From positions 1 through 22,572 of the forward strand of contig JBCBGC010000139.1 of the NCBI GenBank assembly GCA_038527215.1: 22,572 nucleotides of DNA, read 5' to 3'. The translations under genes were made by a program, and so were the position numbers. This document shows, piece by piece, positions 7,188 to 14,536 of the stretch. The DNA comes from JAWPMV01 sp038527215. Its GTDB lineage: Bacteria; Bacteroidota; Bacteroidia; J057. Position 1 is the first letter of the stretch. Each line of letters starts with the position of its first letter. The notes beneath the pieces were generated by a model that saw only the letters and a list, made by a program, of their open reading frames with translations, made no database searches and was not told the DNA's origin.

Positions 7188-8660
7188 CTAGGAAAATAGG
7201 CGGAAGGTATCATTGAATAGTATCAATAGCATCAGTCCGAGGATCAGCACCATCCCGATTTGTTGGGCAATGATCCGCACCTTGGGAGAAGGTTCTTTGC
7301 GGGTAATCGCTTCAATCAATAGGAACACCACGTGGCCCCCATCCAAAGCAGGAATGGGCAGGATATTGACCAGGGCGAGAATCATACTCAACATGCCGGT
7401 AAGCCGGAAGAATCCTTCTAACCCGTAGTTTCTAAAGCTATCCAGGAAGAATTTACCGATTTGCAAGGGACCCACCACAGATTTACTGGCATCTACCCCT
7501 TCTTTGCCCAGATTTTTGAAGCCTTGGATATTAGCCGATAATACGCCAAAGGCAGCTTTGGTACCCAGAATAAAGGCGGTGTCCAGGTCGTGATGGACGG
7601 TGTCAAAATTAAATATATTGACCAAATCGCGGTCAATGCCAATTCTTCCTTCCTCGCTTACCTGCACCACGACGGACATGGTATCTGGCCCTCGCTTAAA
7701 CAGAATGTTGACAGGTTTGTCCGCCCGGGCGCGAATCAAATTTCTCATGTCGCTAAACAGCGGAACGCTCAGGCTATCTACCAGAAGAATTTCATCTCCG
7801 TCTTGTAGGCCAGCCTTGGAAGCGGGCAACTGGTAAAAATTCTCATCTGCGTCTTTGATGCTATCGATCACATCGATAATCGGAGGGGCATCCACCAGAA
7901 AGAGGACCCTGGAAATGGTATCCGATCCAAAGAAGTTCTGGATATTGCCCGGTACGTTGAGCTTGACGAGCTCATTGTTTCTATACACTTCGAAATAAGC
8001 GTCGTCCTCCAAGAGGAAGGCATTGTTTCGGTAGTCATCAATATAAGGATAGGTGCGGCCATTAATGGAAACGATGGAGTCTCCGGTCTGCAAACCTATC
8101 ATAGAACCCAAAGATTCGACATTGGGCAGGACCTCAACACCATACTTGACTTCCTCAGCAGGCAGGTGAATATCGGGATACGTCCATTTGAGGCCGGTAA
8201 AAATCAGCACGCCCAGAATCACATTCATGATCACCCCACCAGTCATTACGATCAAGCGCTGCCAGACCGGCTTGGCGCGAAATTCATAGGGTTTTGGAGG
8301 GCCTGCCAGGTGTTCGGTATCTAAGGATTCATCGATGATCCCGGAGATTTTTACATATCCTCCCAGCGGGGTCGCGCCAATTTGATATTCTGTTTCGCCG
8401 CGGGTAAAACTGAATAGCTTAGGCGGGAAGCCGATGGAGAAGGTTTCTACGCGCATCCCAAAGGCTTTGGCGGTCAGGAAGTGCCCTAACTCGTGAACGG
8501 TCACCAGAATGGTAATGCCCACTAATAAAAGCCCCACGGCGGTCAGGATATCCGTTACCAAGGTCATGCTATCGGTGAGGTAGCCGATGAGCAAGCTCGC
8601 GAGGATGATCCCCGCAATAATGGCCAGGTTTTTTATACTCTTGTTTCTTTGTCCACTCAT
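7188..8660 (-). CDS. rseP: RseP/site-2 intramembrane metalloprotease
   Basis: The start is set at ATG 8660 (490 residues). The longer frame would have to begin at a TTG at 8687, which lies inside a likely promoter box. The protein is an S2P-type zinc protease that cuts membrane-embedded substrates such as anti-sigma factors or remnant signal peptides. HELGH at 56-60 provides the zinc histidines and catalytic Glu, GGVIMNV at 141-147 is the conserved glycine-rich segment, and NILPIPALDGGH at 432-443 holds the second-half Asp ligand. Two PDZ domains fit at about 175-240 and 275-345. An extra hydrophobic segment (residues 11-27) lies before the catalytic helix. The gene follows aroC by 64 nt, on the same strand. 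Confidence 0.93.
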   Translation of the reverse strand: MSGQRNKSIKNLAIIAGIILASLLIGYLTDSMTLVTDILTAVGLLLVGITILVTVHELGHFLTAKAFGMRVETFSIGFPPKLFSFTRGETEYQIGATPLGGYVKISGIIDESLDTEHLAGPPKPYEFRAKPVWQRLIVMTGGVIMNVILGVLIFTGLKWTYPDIHLPAEEVKYGVEVLPNVESLGSMIGLQTGDSIVSINGRTYPYIDDYRNNAFLLEDDAYFEVYRNNELVKLNVPGNIQNFFGSDTISRVLFLVDAPPIIDVIDSIKDADENFYQLPASKAGLQDGDEILLVDSLSVPLFSDMRNLIRARADKPVNILFKRGPDTMSVVVQVSEEGRIGIDRDLVNIFNFDTVHHDLDTAFILGTKAAFGVLSANIQGFKNLGKEGVDASKSVVGPLQIGKFFLDSFRNYGLEGFFRLTGMLSMILALVNILPIPALDGGHVVFLLIEAITRKEPSPKVRIIAQQIGMVLILGLMLLILFNDTFRLFS

Positions 8661-8684
8661 AATCTTATTACCACTTGGGCGAGG

Positions 8685-8692
8685 CAAAAATA
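8685..8692 (-). promoter_or_regulatory. -7 promoter box of rseP
   Basis: The minus strand reads TATTTTTG, an exact match to the Bacteroidota TAnnTTTG box, 25 nt before the rseP ATG, within the short gap after aroC. No clear -33 TTG is seen. This suggests rseP can be transcribed separately from aroC. Confidence 0.4.
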
Positions 8693-8724
8693 ATAAAGCT
8701 TCCCTGCTAATAAAAGCCTAAGGC

Positions 8725-9831
8725 TCATGCATTAGATGAACGAGCCTCAGCAGAGAAAGTTTTGGCCCGATGTAACATAAAGTGATCCAGCAATACCATG
8801 GCTGCCATGGCTTCTACAATGGGCACAGCCCGCGGCACGACGCAGGGATCGTGCCGACCTTTCCCGGACACCGTAACGGCCTCTCCAGCAGAATTGACAC
8901 TTTGCTGATCCTGCATGATAGTAGAGGTCGGCTTAAAGGCTACCCGAAAAACCACCGGTGCTCCTGTCGTAATCCCGCCTAATACACCTCCTGCATGGTT
9001 GGTTTTGGGCATGATCTGACCATCTACCGTATGGAAAGGATCGTTGTGTTGGCTGCCTTTTAGCAAAGTTCCCTCAAATCCTGAGCCGATTTCAAAGCCT
9101 TTGACAGCGTTGATGGATAGCATGGCGCTGCTTAGCTGGGCGTTGATCTTATTGTACAAGGGTTCTCCCCAGCCTGCCGGAACCCCCAGGGCCCGGCATT
9201 TAACCACCCCTCCCACAGAATCCCCCTCTTTGCGGATTTGGTCAATATGACGGAACATCTGTTCCGCTATTTCAGGATGGGGACACTTTACCGCCTGCTC
9301 ATATTCGGTTTCTAAGACGATTTCCTTTGGATCTTCTTCCAGGCGGATATGGTGGATTTGCTGTACCCATGCTTCCACCTTAACCCCAGCAAGCTGCGCA
9401 AGCACTTGTTTGGCAATGGCGCCGCCAATCACCCGGGCAATGGTTTCCCGGGCCGAAGAACGACCTCCGCCTTTATGATCTCTTAGTCCGTATTTAGCAT
9501 GATAGGTATAGTCAGCATGAGAGGGGCGAAAAGCAAATTCGAGGTGATCATAATCCCGCGAGCGTACATTCTGATTGGGAACAAAAAAGCCCAATGGAGC
9601 CCCGGAAGTGGTTTGACCCACCAGCCCTGAGAGTACCTGAAATTCATCAGATTCTTTGCGTTGGGTGGTGATCCTGCTTTGACCAGGTTTCCGACGGTCC
9701 AACTCAGACTGAATATGGGCAAAATCCAATTCTATACCTGCTGGGCAGCCGTCCACCACGACGCCAATCCCTGCGCCATGAGATTCGCCGAAGCTGGTGA
9801 TTTTATAGATTGATCCAAAGGTGTTAGACAT
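8725..9831 (-). CDS. aroC: Chorismate synthase
   Basis: This 368-residue enzyme carries out the last step of the shikimate pathway, the FMN-dependent conversion of 5-enolpyruvylshikimate-3-phosphate to chorismate in the cytoplasm. The start (MSNTFGSIYKITSFGESHG) holds the family's GESHG signature at residues 15-19, and RRKPGQSRITTQRKESD at about 46-62 is the second one. The GLRDHKGGGRSSARET region at about 117-132 and the later GRHDPCVVPRAVPIVEAM segment are also conserved. The length is normal, with a short non-conserved tail. No other aro genes are adjacent. It lies between the TRAP transporter genes (42-nt gap) and rseP (64-nt gap), and it has its own strong -7 box. Confidence 0.97.
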   Translation of the reverse strand: MSNTFGSIYKITSFGESHGAGIGVVVDGCPAGIELDFAHIQSELDRRKPGQSRITTQRKESDEFQVLSGLVGQTTSGAPLGFFVPNQNVRSRDYDHLEFAFRPSHADYTYHAKYGLRDHKGGGRSSARETIARVIGGAIAKQVLAQLAGVKVEAWVQQIHHIRLEEDPKEIVLETEYEQAVKCPHPEIAEQMFRHIDQIRKEGDSVGGVVKCRALGVPAGWGEPLYNKINAQLSSAMLSINAVKGFEIGSGFEGTLLKGSQHNDPFHTVDGQIMPKTNHAGGVLGGITTGAPVVFRVAFKPTSTIMQDQQSVNSAGEAVTVSGKGRHDPCVVPRAVPIVEAMAAMVLLDHFMLHRAKTFSAEARSSNA

Positions 9832-9854
9832 CCTTATTTCCGCTATTTGAGGGG

Positions 9855-9862
9855 CAAATATA
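9855..9862 (-). promoter_or_regulatory. -7 promoter box of aroC
   Basis: The minus strand reads TATATTTG, a full match to TAnnTTTG, 23 nt before the aroC ATG. A TTG lies at 9890-9888, slightly further away (25 nt) than the usual -33 spacing. It separates aroC transcription from the TRAP unit upstream. Confidence 0.5.
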
Positions 9863-9873
9863 CGACTTCTTGA

Positions 9874-11253
9874 CTAGCCTGGACTGTCAATTAACAAAGT
9901 GATAAACGCTGGTTGCCAAATCAAGATACTGAGGAAGATTAACTGTATCAGTATGAAGGGGATAATGCCTCGATAGAGATGCTGGGTAGTAACCGATGGC
10001 GGGGCTACTCCTTTGAGGTAAAAGAGAGAAAAGCCAAATGGAGGAGTCAGGAAAGACGTCTGTAAGTTGACGGCAATGAGGATACCAATCCAGGTCAGGG
10101 CAATGGTTTTGCTGGGAGCGAACTCGAATATCTCTGCCCCTTGTTGGTAAAACCGGACAAAGACCGGCACAATGATCGGCACGATGATATAGATGATTTC
10201 AATGAAATCTATGAAAAATCCTGCCACAAAAACCACCAGCATCACCACAAAAAGAAAACTCTCCGGGCTCAGTTCGGCTTGTTCGATGAGGCCCAAAATG
10301 TAGGTTTCCCCTCCTAAGAGTTTGAAAGCCAGGGTGAAAATACCTGAACCAATAATGATGAAAAAGACCATAGAGGTGATTTTCGTGGTTTCCTGCATCA
10401 CCTCCTGAAAGATCGGCCAGCTTTTTTTGCCATGTCTTCTGTTCTGTCCCCAGGTTAGCAAGGTCGCCCCAAACGCACCAATAGCGGCAGCTTCCGTGGG
10501 GGAAGCAATCCCCGCCAGAATAGAACCCAGGACCACAACAATCAGCCCTAAAGGCAAGAAAAAGGCAAAGGCCAACTGGGTAAGAATGGCTTTGTTCTCC
10601 TGCTGCCAAAAGGCTGAAACTTCTTCCTGGGGCAGGGCAGGGGCATGTTGTGGTTTGAGCATGGAAATGATTACCACATAAATCAAATAGCTACCTACCA
10701 AACATAAACCCGGTAAAAATGCCGCAGTAAACAGATTCCCTACATCCACATTGAGCACGCTGCCCATGAGAACGAGGAGGACCGAGGGAGGAATGATCTG
10801 ACCGAGGGTGCCGGAGGCGGCAATGGTCCCGGTGGCCAATTCCGGTTGGTAGCCCCGCTTAAGCATGGTTGGCAGACTGATCAGCCCCATGGTAATTACG
10901 GTAGCCCCTACGATCCCTGTGGAGGCAGCCAGCAGGGCGCCTACAATGATCACAGAAATGGCTAAGCCGCCTTTAATGCGACCGAACAACAGGCCCATGG
11001 TATCCAGCATTCTTTCCGCCAAGCCTGATTTTTCCAGCATAATCCCCATATACACGAACAAGGGGACAGCAATGAGGACCGTATTGGTCATGGTGCCCAT
11101 GATGCGGGAAGGAATGAAGTTGAAAAAACTTGGGCCGATAAACCCTAATCCGAAAAGAATCGAAACACCCCCAAGTGTAAAAGCGACGGGGAAACCCAGA
11201 AGAATAAGGAGAAAAACTACCCCAAAAAGAATCAGTGGAAGAAGTTCAAGCAT
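9874..11253 (-). CDS. dctM: TRAP transporter large permease subunit (DctM-like)
   Basis: This 459-residue, highly hydrophobic protein with about 12 or more membrane segments is the transport subunit of a tripartite ATP-independent periplasmic transporter, which uses a sodium gradient to import organic acids or related solutes. Family signatures are the N-terminal LLGFPVAFTLGG, the ASTGIVGATVITMGLISLP region, GTLGQIIPPSVLLVLMGS, and the C-terminal LQTSFLTPPFGFSLFYLKGV. The gene starts 3 nt after the stop of the small subunit gene (TGA-TTT-ATG on the coding strand). No DctP or TAXI solute-binding protein is nearby, so the substrate cannot be inferred. The symbol indicates the family, not a dicarboxylate specificity. 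Confidence 0.93.
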   Translation of the reverse strand: MLELLPLILFGVVFLLILLGFPVAFTLGGVSILFGLGFIGPSFFNFIPSRIMGTMTNTVLIAVPLFVYMGIMLEKSGLAERMLDTMGLLFGRIKGGLAISVIIVGALLAASTGIVGATVITMGLISLPTMLKRGYQPELATGTIAASGTLGQIIPPSVLLVLMGSVLNVDVGNLFTAAFLPGLCLVGSYLIYVVIISMLKPQHAPALPQEEVSAFWQQENKAILTQLAFAFFLPLGLIVVVLGSILAGIASPTEAAAIGAFGATLLTWGQNRRHGKKSWPIFQEVMQETTKITSMVFFIIIGSGIFTLAFKLLGGETYILGLIEQAELSPESFLFVVMLVVFVAGFFIDFIEIIYIIVPIIVPVFVRFYQQGAEIFEFAPSKTIALTWIGILIAVNLQTSFLTPPFGFSLFYLKGVAPPSVTTQHLYRGIIPFILIQLIFLSILIWQPAFITLLIDSPG

Positions 11254-11256
11254 AAA

Positions 11257-11790
11257 TCAAGAGGTCTCTGGGGTAGGCTGTTTGGGGCTGAGTAAAACCT
11301 GGACAGCCTTGATGCCTTCAGATATGGCTTGCAGGAAAAGCAACACAAAGGCGATCAGGATCGCAAATTTTATCAGCCATAAAAAAGGCAGTCCTGCCGC
11401 TTCCGGAGAAGATTCTCCCCTGCGAAATGAAATGGAAGCATAGCGGTAGGAGGATTGTATGAGCTTGAAACAGAGGGGCATAAGTAAGCATACAATGCCG
11501 CCCAGGTTGATCAGGGCTTTTACCCTGGGAGAAAACTTCTGATAAAATACATCCACCCGCACGTGGCGATCATGCTTAAAGGTGTAAGCCGCACCCCACA
11601 GAAAAATCAAGGCAAACATGTGCCATTCCAGTTCTACAATCCAGATTTTCGTGAAGTTGAACGCATAGCGCAGCAGGACATCGAGGGCGGTCATGGTAAC
11701 CAGGATCAGGCAAAGCAAAGACACCCTTTTACCGACCCATTCATTGATAGCATCGATGCCGAGAGCAATACGCGATAAGAGAGGCAGCAT
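11257..11790 (-). CDS. dctQ: TRAP transporter small permease subunit (DctQ-like)
   Basis: This 177-residue protein with four predicted membrane segments is the small subunit that partners DctM. WIVELEWHMFALIF, then HVRVDVFYQKFSP and the later GLPFLWLIK segment, are typical of DctQ proteins. Its ATG at 11788-11790 overlaps the stop codon of the upstream PP2C-like gene by one base (TAATG on the coding strand), a classic arrangement for translational coupling. The operon order is therefore PP2C-like, small subunit, large subunit. Confidence 0.9.
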   Translation of the reverse strand: MLPLLSRIALGIDAINEWVGKRVSLLCLILVTMTALDVLLRYAFNFTKIWIVELEWHMFALIFLWGAAYTFKHDRHVRVDVFYQKFSPRVKALINLGGIVCLLMPLCFKLIQSSYRYASISFRRGESSPEAAGLPFLWLIKFAILIAFVLLFLQAISEGIKAVQVLLSPKQPTPETS

Positions 11791-13829
11791 TAGTTCCCGA
11801 TTTGTCCCAACCTTTTGATGGCGTCCAGGTAATTTTGATCCGCCGCCTTTATCAGAGACTCACGGGCGGTGATGGTGTCTCTGGGGTACTGGCGTTCCAG
11901 TAGGATGTGGCCATAAAGGTATTGCCCGGCTGCCCATCCTTTCAGGGCGGATAATTGGGCATAACGAAGGGCTTTTGCTCTGTCTGCCACCACCCCTTGC
12001 CCCATATGGTACAAGTATGCTACAAGGTAAGCTCCCGCGCCATCGAGGGCTGGCCCGGCTTGTTCCAAATATTGGGCGGCTTGCAAATAGAGATATTCTG
12101 CGCTTTTCTCTTTGGCCTCAACAAACATGCGCTTACCTGTGGCCAGGGCTTTCCTTTGGTCTGCCATGCTGGCTTCATCAACTCCACGGGTGGAGAGGTT
12201 GCTGACCCGGGCATTCGCTCGGGAAGGGGCGGTTGGTTCCTTCAGGTCGGATAGATTACCGGCAGGCTGAGCCGAAGATTCCTGCAGCCCCCGACTCTTA
12301 GTGGTGCGTTGGTCGGCACCAGGTTGGGGTTTGGTATTTTCTGCTAGTAACTCGAGGTCTTGACTACCAGGGGCAGCTATGCCAAGATTTTCCCGACAAG
12401 CCTGAAGCCGTATTTTGGTGCGTTTGACCAAGGCATCTTCCAGGCTAATATCAGAACCTTCGAGCATGGTCAGGGCCTGGGCATAATTGTTTTCTGCCTT
12501 TTGCCAATCGCGATCATCCTGCTCATAAAATAAATCAGCGACCATGATCAGCGCTTTTGCCATGCTATCGGCGGGCACCATTACCTTGGCATATTCTTCC
12601 TTGTCCATGTACCGCGGATCATTATCGAGGAGGCGTTGGGCGTAGGTGTAATTGGTGCGGGCTTCCTGATAGTTGCCATTTGACATCATGATATTGCCCT
12701 GCTCAATGTATTGTTCCGGGCTAAGGCTTAACTCCTCAAGCGCCTTCTCTTCAATCTGCGTCCCCGCTTCTATATTCAGAATGGTTACCAGGGCATTCCT
12801 TTCCCGAATGGTGGCATTAAGGAAGCTATCCGGGGCTTCCATCCTTCTGGCGTGCGCAATGGCGCTGTCAAAGTAAGCGCGGGCCTGGGAATACTTATTT
12901 TCAATCTGGAGAGATTGAGCCTTGGCCCGATAGCGTTCATAGGAGGGTTTTCGGCTATTCCAGATCAATATCCCAAACAGGGTAAGTAAAACAGCCACGA
13001 TACCAATGGTGGCATATCTGCGGTTGCGGCGTGCCTCTTTATCCAGGCTACTCGAAGATAAATCAGCAGCTTCAGCCGTTTCTGATTCCGGGGTTTTACT
13101 GTATGGGGCTGTGGAGGAGCCCTCTTTTTCAATTTTTTCAATCTGAACCAGGTAACAGGAATAGTTATCCTGCGTAAATCCCTGGCTGAGGTTGTTGATT
13201 TCGCCTACCAGAAAATCTGGGGTAGCTTCATCTCCTGAAGTAAAGAGGGTGCCAAGGGTATGGTCGTCTACCTGTTCCTTGATCCCATCTGTGGCGAGAA
13301 AAAAACTATCTCCAATATTGAGATCTTCCAGCGGGACAAACTTAAAGTATGCCTCGGCTGGCTCCTCTCCTCCTAAAATTGTCCCTCCCAAGGTGGTTTT
13401 GTCCTCGGTTGCTGGAACTATCTTTTTGTGTTTGGCATTGTAATAGACCGGGGAGGTATTGCCAACCCAAGCCATGGTTATTTGCTCATCCCCCAGATGG
13501 AGCAGACTCATCATAGCGCTCATTTTCGAGGCTTCCGGGTGAGCCCCTTTGTAGGCTTTGAGGGAATCTTCAGCGGCCTTGACCGCGGCTTGAAGGTAAG
13601 GACCATCTATCTGGCCCTGTAAGGGGGTGGAGGCAAAATATTTGGCGAGGCTGAGGGCGACCAGTCTTGCGGCCACGTCTCCTTGGTTTGGTCCGCCATT
13701 ACCATCACATACGATGAATAATTTTTCTTCTGGATTGGCCTGGTTCTTAAGCGGGTAAACAAAGTCCTGATTGGTCGTTTTTCCGCCTGTTTCATTCAGC
13801 GCAACGGGCTGTTTTATGTGAATTTTCAT
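11790..13829 (-). CDS. Membrane-anchored PP2C-like phosphatase with TPR/Sel1 tail
   Basis: The ATG at 13829 (679 residues) is chosen over an in-frame GTG at 13847, because the PP2C fold begins at once. Residues 1-232 are a cytoplasmic PP2C domain: NQD at 20-22, CDGNGG at 41-46, FLATDG at 177-182 and DN at 221-222 keep the four metal-binding Asp positions. The usual motif-1 Arg is Lys17, the usual Glu is Gln21, and the GDSR motif reads GNTS at 123-126, so activity may be reduced or altered. After an acidic linker comes one membrane helix (about 273-290). TPR-like repeats lie at about 295-460, then a Ser/Pro-rich linker, and Sel1-like repeats at about 597-675 outside the membrane. The natural partner kinase is not in the window. 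The stop overlaps the start of dctQ. Confidence 0.85.
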   Translation of the reverse strand: MKIHIKQPVALNETGGKTTNQDFVYPLKNQANPEEKLFIVCDGNGGPNQGDVAARLVALSLAKYFASTPLQGQIDGPYLQAAVKAAEDSLKAYKGAHPEASKMSAMMSLLHLGDEQITMAWVGNTSPVYYNAKHKKIVPATEDKTTLGGTILGGEEPAEAYFKFVPLEDLNIGDSFFLATDGIKEQVDDHTLGTLFTSGDEATPDFLVGEINNLSQGFTQDNYSCYLVQIEKIEKEGSSTAPYSKTPESETAEAADLSSSSLDKEARRNRRYATIGIVAVLLTLFGILIWNSRKPSYERYRAKAQSLQIENKYSQARAYFDSAIAHARRMEAPDSFLNATIRERNALVTILNIEAGTQIEEKALEELSLSPEQYIEQGNIMMSNGNYQEARTNYTYAQRLLDNDPRYMDKEEYAKVMVPADSMAKALIMVADLFYEQDDRDWQKAENNYAQALTMLEGSDISLEDALVKRTKIRLQACRENLGIAAPGSQDLELLAENTKPQPGADQRTTKSRGLQESSAQPAGNLSDLKEPTAPSRANARVSNLSTRGVDEASMADQRKALATGKRMFVEAKEKSAEYLYLQAAQYLEQAGPALDGAGAYLVAYLYHMGQGVVADRAKALRYAQLSALKGWAAGQYLYGHILLERQYPRDTITARESLIKAADQNYLDAIKRLGQIGN

Positions 13830-13889
13830 GAATCGTGGATTATTCACTCTCTCACGTAAATATACTTCTTAAAATTGAATTTTCATGAA
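13819..13889 (-). repeat. Pair of 14-nt direct repeats around the PP2C-like gene start
   Basis: TGAATTTTCATGAA occurs at 13819-13832 and again at 13876-13889, 57 nt apart. Each contains the perfect 8-nt palindrome TTCATGAA. The first copy contains the start codon of the PP2C-like gene. The second contains a matching ATG that opens a five-codon frame (MKIQF) ending in TAA. A box reading TATATTTA on the minus strand (13857-13864), one base off TAnnTTTG, lies between the copies. Confidence 0.6.
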
Positions 13890-13924
13890 ATTATGATTTT
13901 ATCCCGCCAAATTCTTCATAAACT

Positions 13925-13957
13925 AAAGTGGCCTTATCAGAACGATAAGGCCACTTT
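13925..13957 (-). terminator. Hairpin terminator after small hypothetical gene
   Basis: A perfect 14-bp stem (AAAGTGGCCTTATC with GATAAGGCCACTTT) and a 5-nt loop lie 34 nt after the stop of the small gene at 13992. T-rich bases follow on the plus strand (TTTTTT), and a weaker TTTAGTTT follows on the minus strand, so it may stop transcription in both directions. Confidence 0.75.
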
Positions 13958-13991
13958 TTTAAGAGAATCAATTTTGTTGTAATACAGGGAT

Positions 13992-14276
13992 TTAAGGAAG
14001 GTTACCTATAGACGAAATTCTGTTTCGAAAAAAAGTAACGCTTTGGCTTTTGGCGGCGTTTTGAAGGTTGGGGAATTCATTCAGGATTTGTTGTACCTCG
14101 TTCTGGGTAAGGGCACGACTCTTTCCATTGTAATTATTATGAACTGCCCAACGTTCAGAATACTTTCGGATGTAGTACATACCTAAAGGATTTTGATTGA
14201 CGACTGTAAATTGGGACCATTCTTGGTGGTAAAAGAAGTTACCTAAATCTAAAATCCTGTCTTCGAAATATTGCAT
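13992..14276 (-). CDS. Small hypothetical protein
   Basis: I do not recognise this protein. The frame remains open back to a TTG at 14360 (122 codons), but the first ATG is at 14276 (94 residues), and the protein-like composition starts about there. It is a soluble, basic protein rich in aromatic residues and Asn/Gln, with no signal peptide or membrane segment. The segment WAVHNNYNGKSRALTQNEVQ, followed by a short Leu-containing helix, suggests a compact alpha/beta fold. It stands alone between two strong terminators, in DNA that is more A+T-rich than the neighbouring genes. The stretch just upstream (14280-14420) looks like non-coding or decayed sequence, so it could be the remaining end of a larger gene or an acquired orphan. 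Confidence 0.5.
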   Translation of the reverse strand: MQYFEDRILDLGNFFYHQEWSQFTVVNQNPLGMYYIRKYSERWAVHNNYNGKSRALTQNEVQQILNEFPNLQNAAKSQSVTFFRNRISSIGNLP

Positions 14277-14423
14277 AAACGGTCTAAATCCCTTCTTGAA
14301 TGGTCGGAACGTTGGTGCCTTTAAGGGAGAGCCGTTGCGAAGCCTTCTTCCATCAGGCAAGGAGTTGAAAATTCGACACCCGTGGAAGCGTCAGACTTAC
14401 TTTAGGGTCAGACTGACAATAAG

Positions 14424-14452
14424 TTGACTAATCGTTTAATCTATTACTTTCG
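14424..14452 (+). promoter_or_regulatory. Possible plus-strand promoter facing a terminator
   Basis: A TTG followed 18 nt later by TACTTTCG resembles the Bacteroidota -33/-7 arrangement, with one mismatch in the -7 box. A transcript would start near 14459 and meet the 14481-14515 hairpin almost at once. No plus-strand gene follows. TACTTTCGGA recurs at 14161 and 15577 without the -33 partner, so chance is possible. Confidence 0.2.
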
Positions 14453-14480
14453 GAAGTAGAACTATTTTTAATATAAAATA

Positions 14481-14515
14481 AAAACCCGGCCTATTTATCA
14501 AATAGGCCGGGTTTT
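14481..14515 (-). terminator. Strong bidirectional terminator after triple-SPOR gene
   Basis: A perfect 16-bp stem (AAAACCCGGCCTATTT with AAATAGGCCGGGTTTT) encloses a 3-nt loop. It has A/T flanks on both sides and lies 21 nt past the stop codon of the triple-SPOR gene. The symmetry allows termination on either strand. Confidence 0.9.
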
Positions 14516-14536
14516 AAATTTTGAGGGGATTCGGGT

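Noticed and set aside
8661..8687. Longer rseP start at TTG 8687
   Set aside because: The upstream TTG overlaps a TAnnTTTG promoter box, and the ATG at 8660 gives a normal N-terminus.
14276..14360. TTG start at 14360 for the small hypothetical gene
   Set aside because: The added 28 residues look non-protein-like, and the internal ATG at 14276 is the first ATG in frame.
13992..14480. Mobile-element remnant around the orphan gene
   Set aside because: I found no transposase-like motif, terminal inverted repeats or target duplication.
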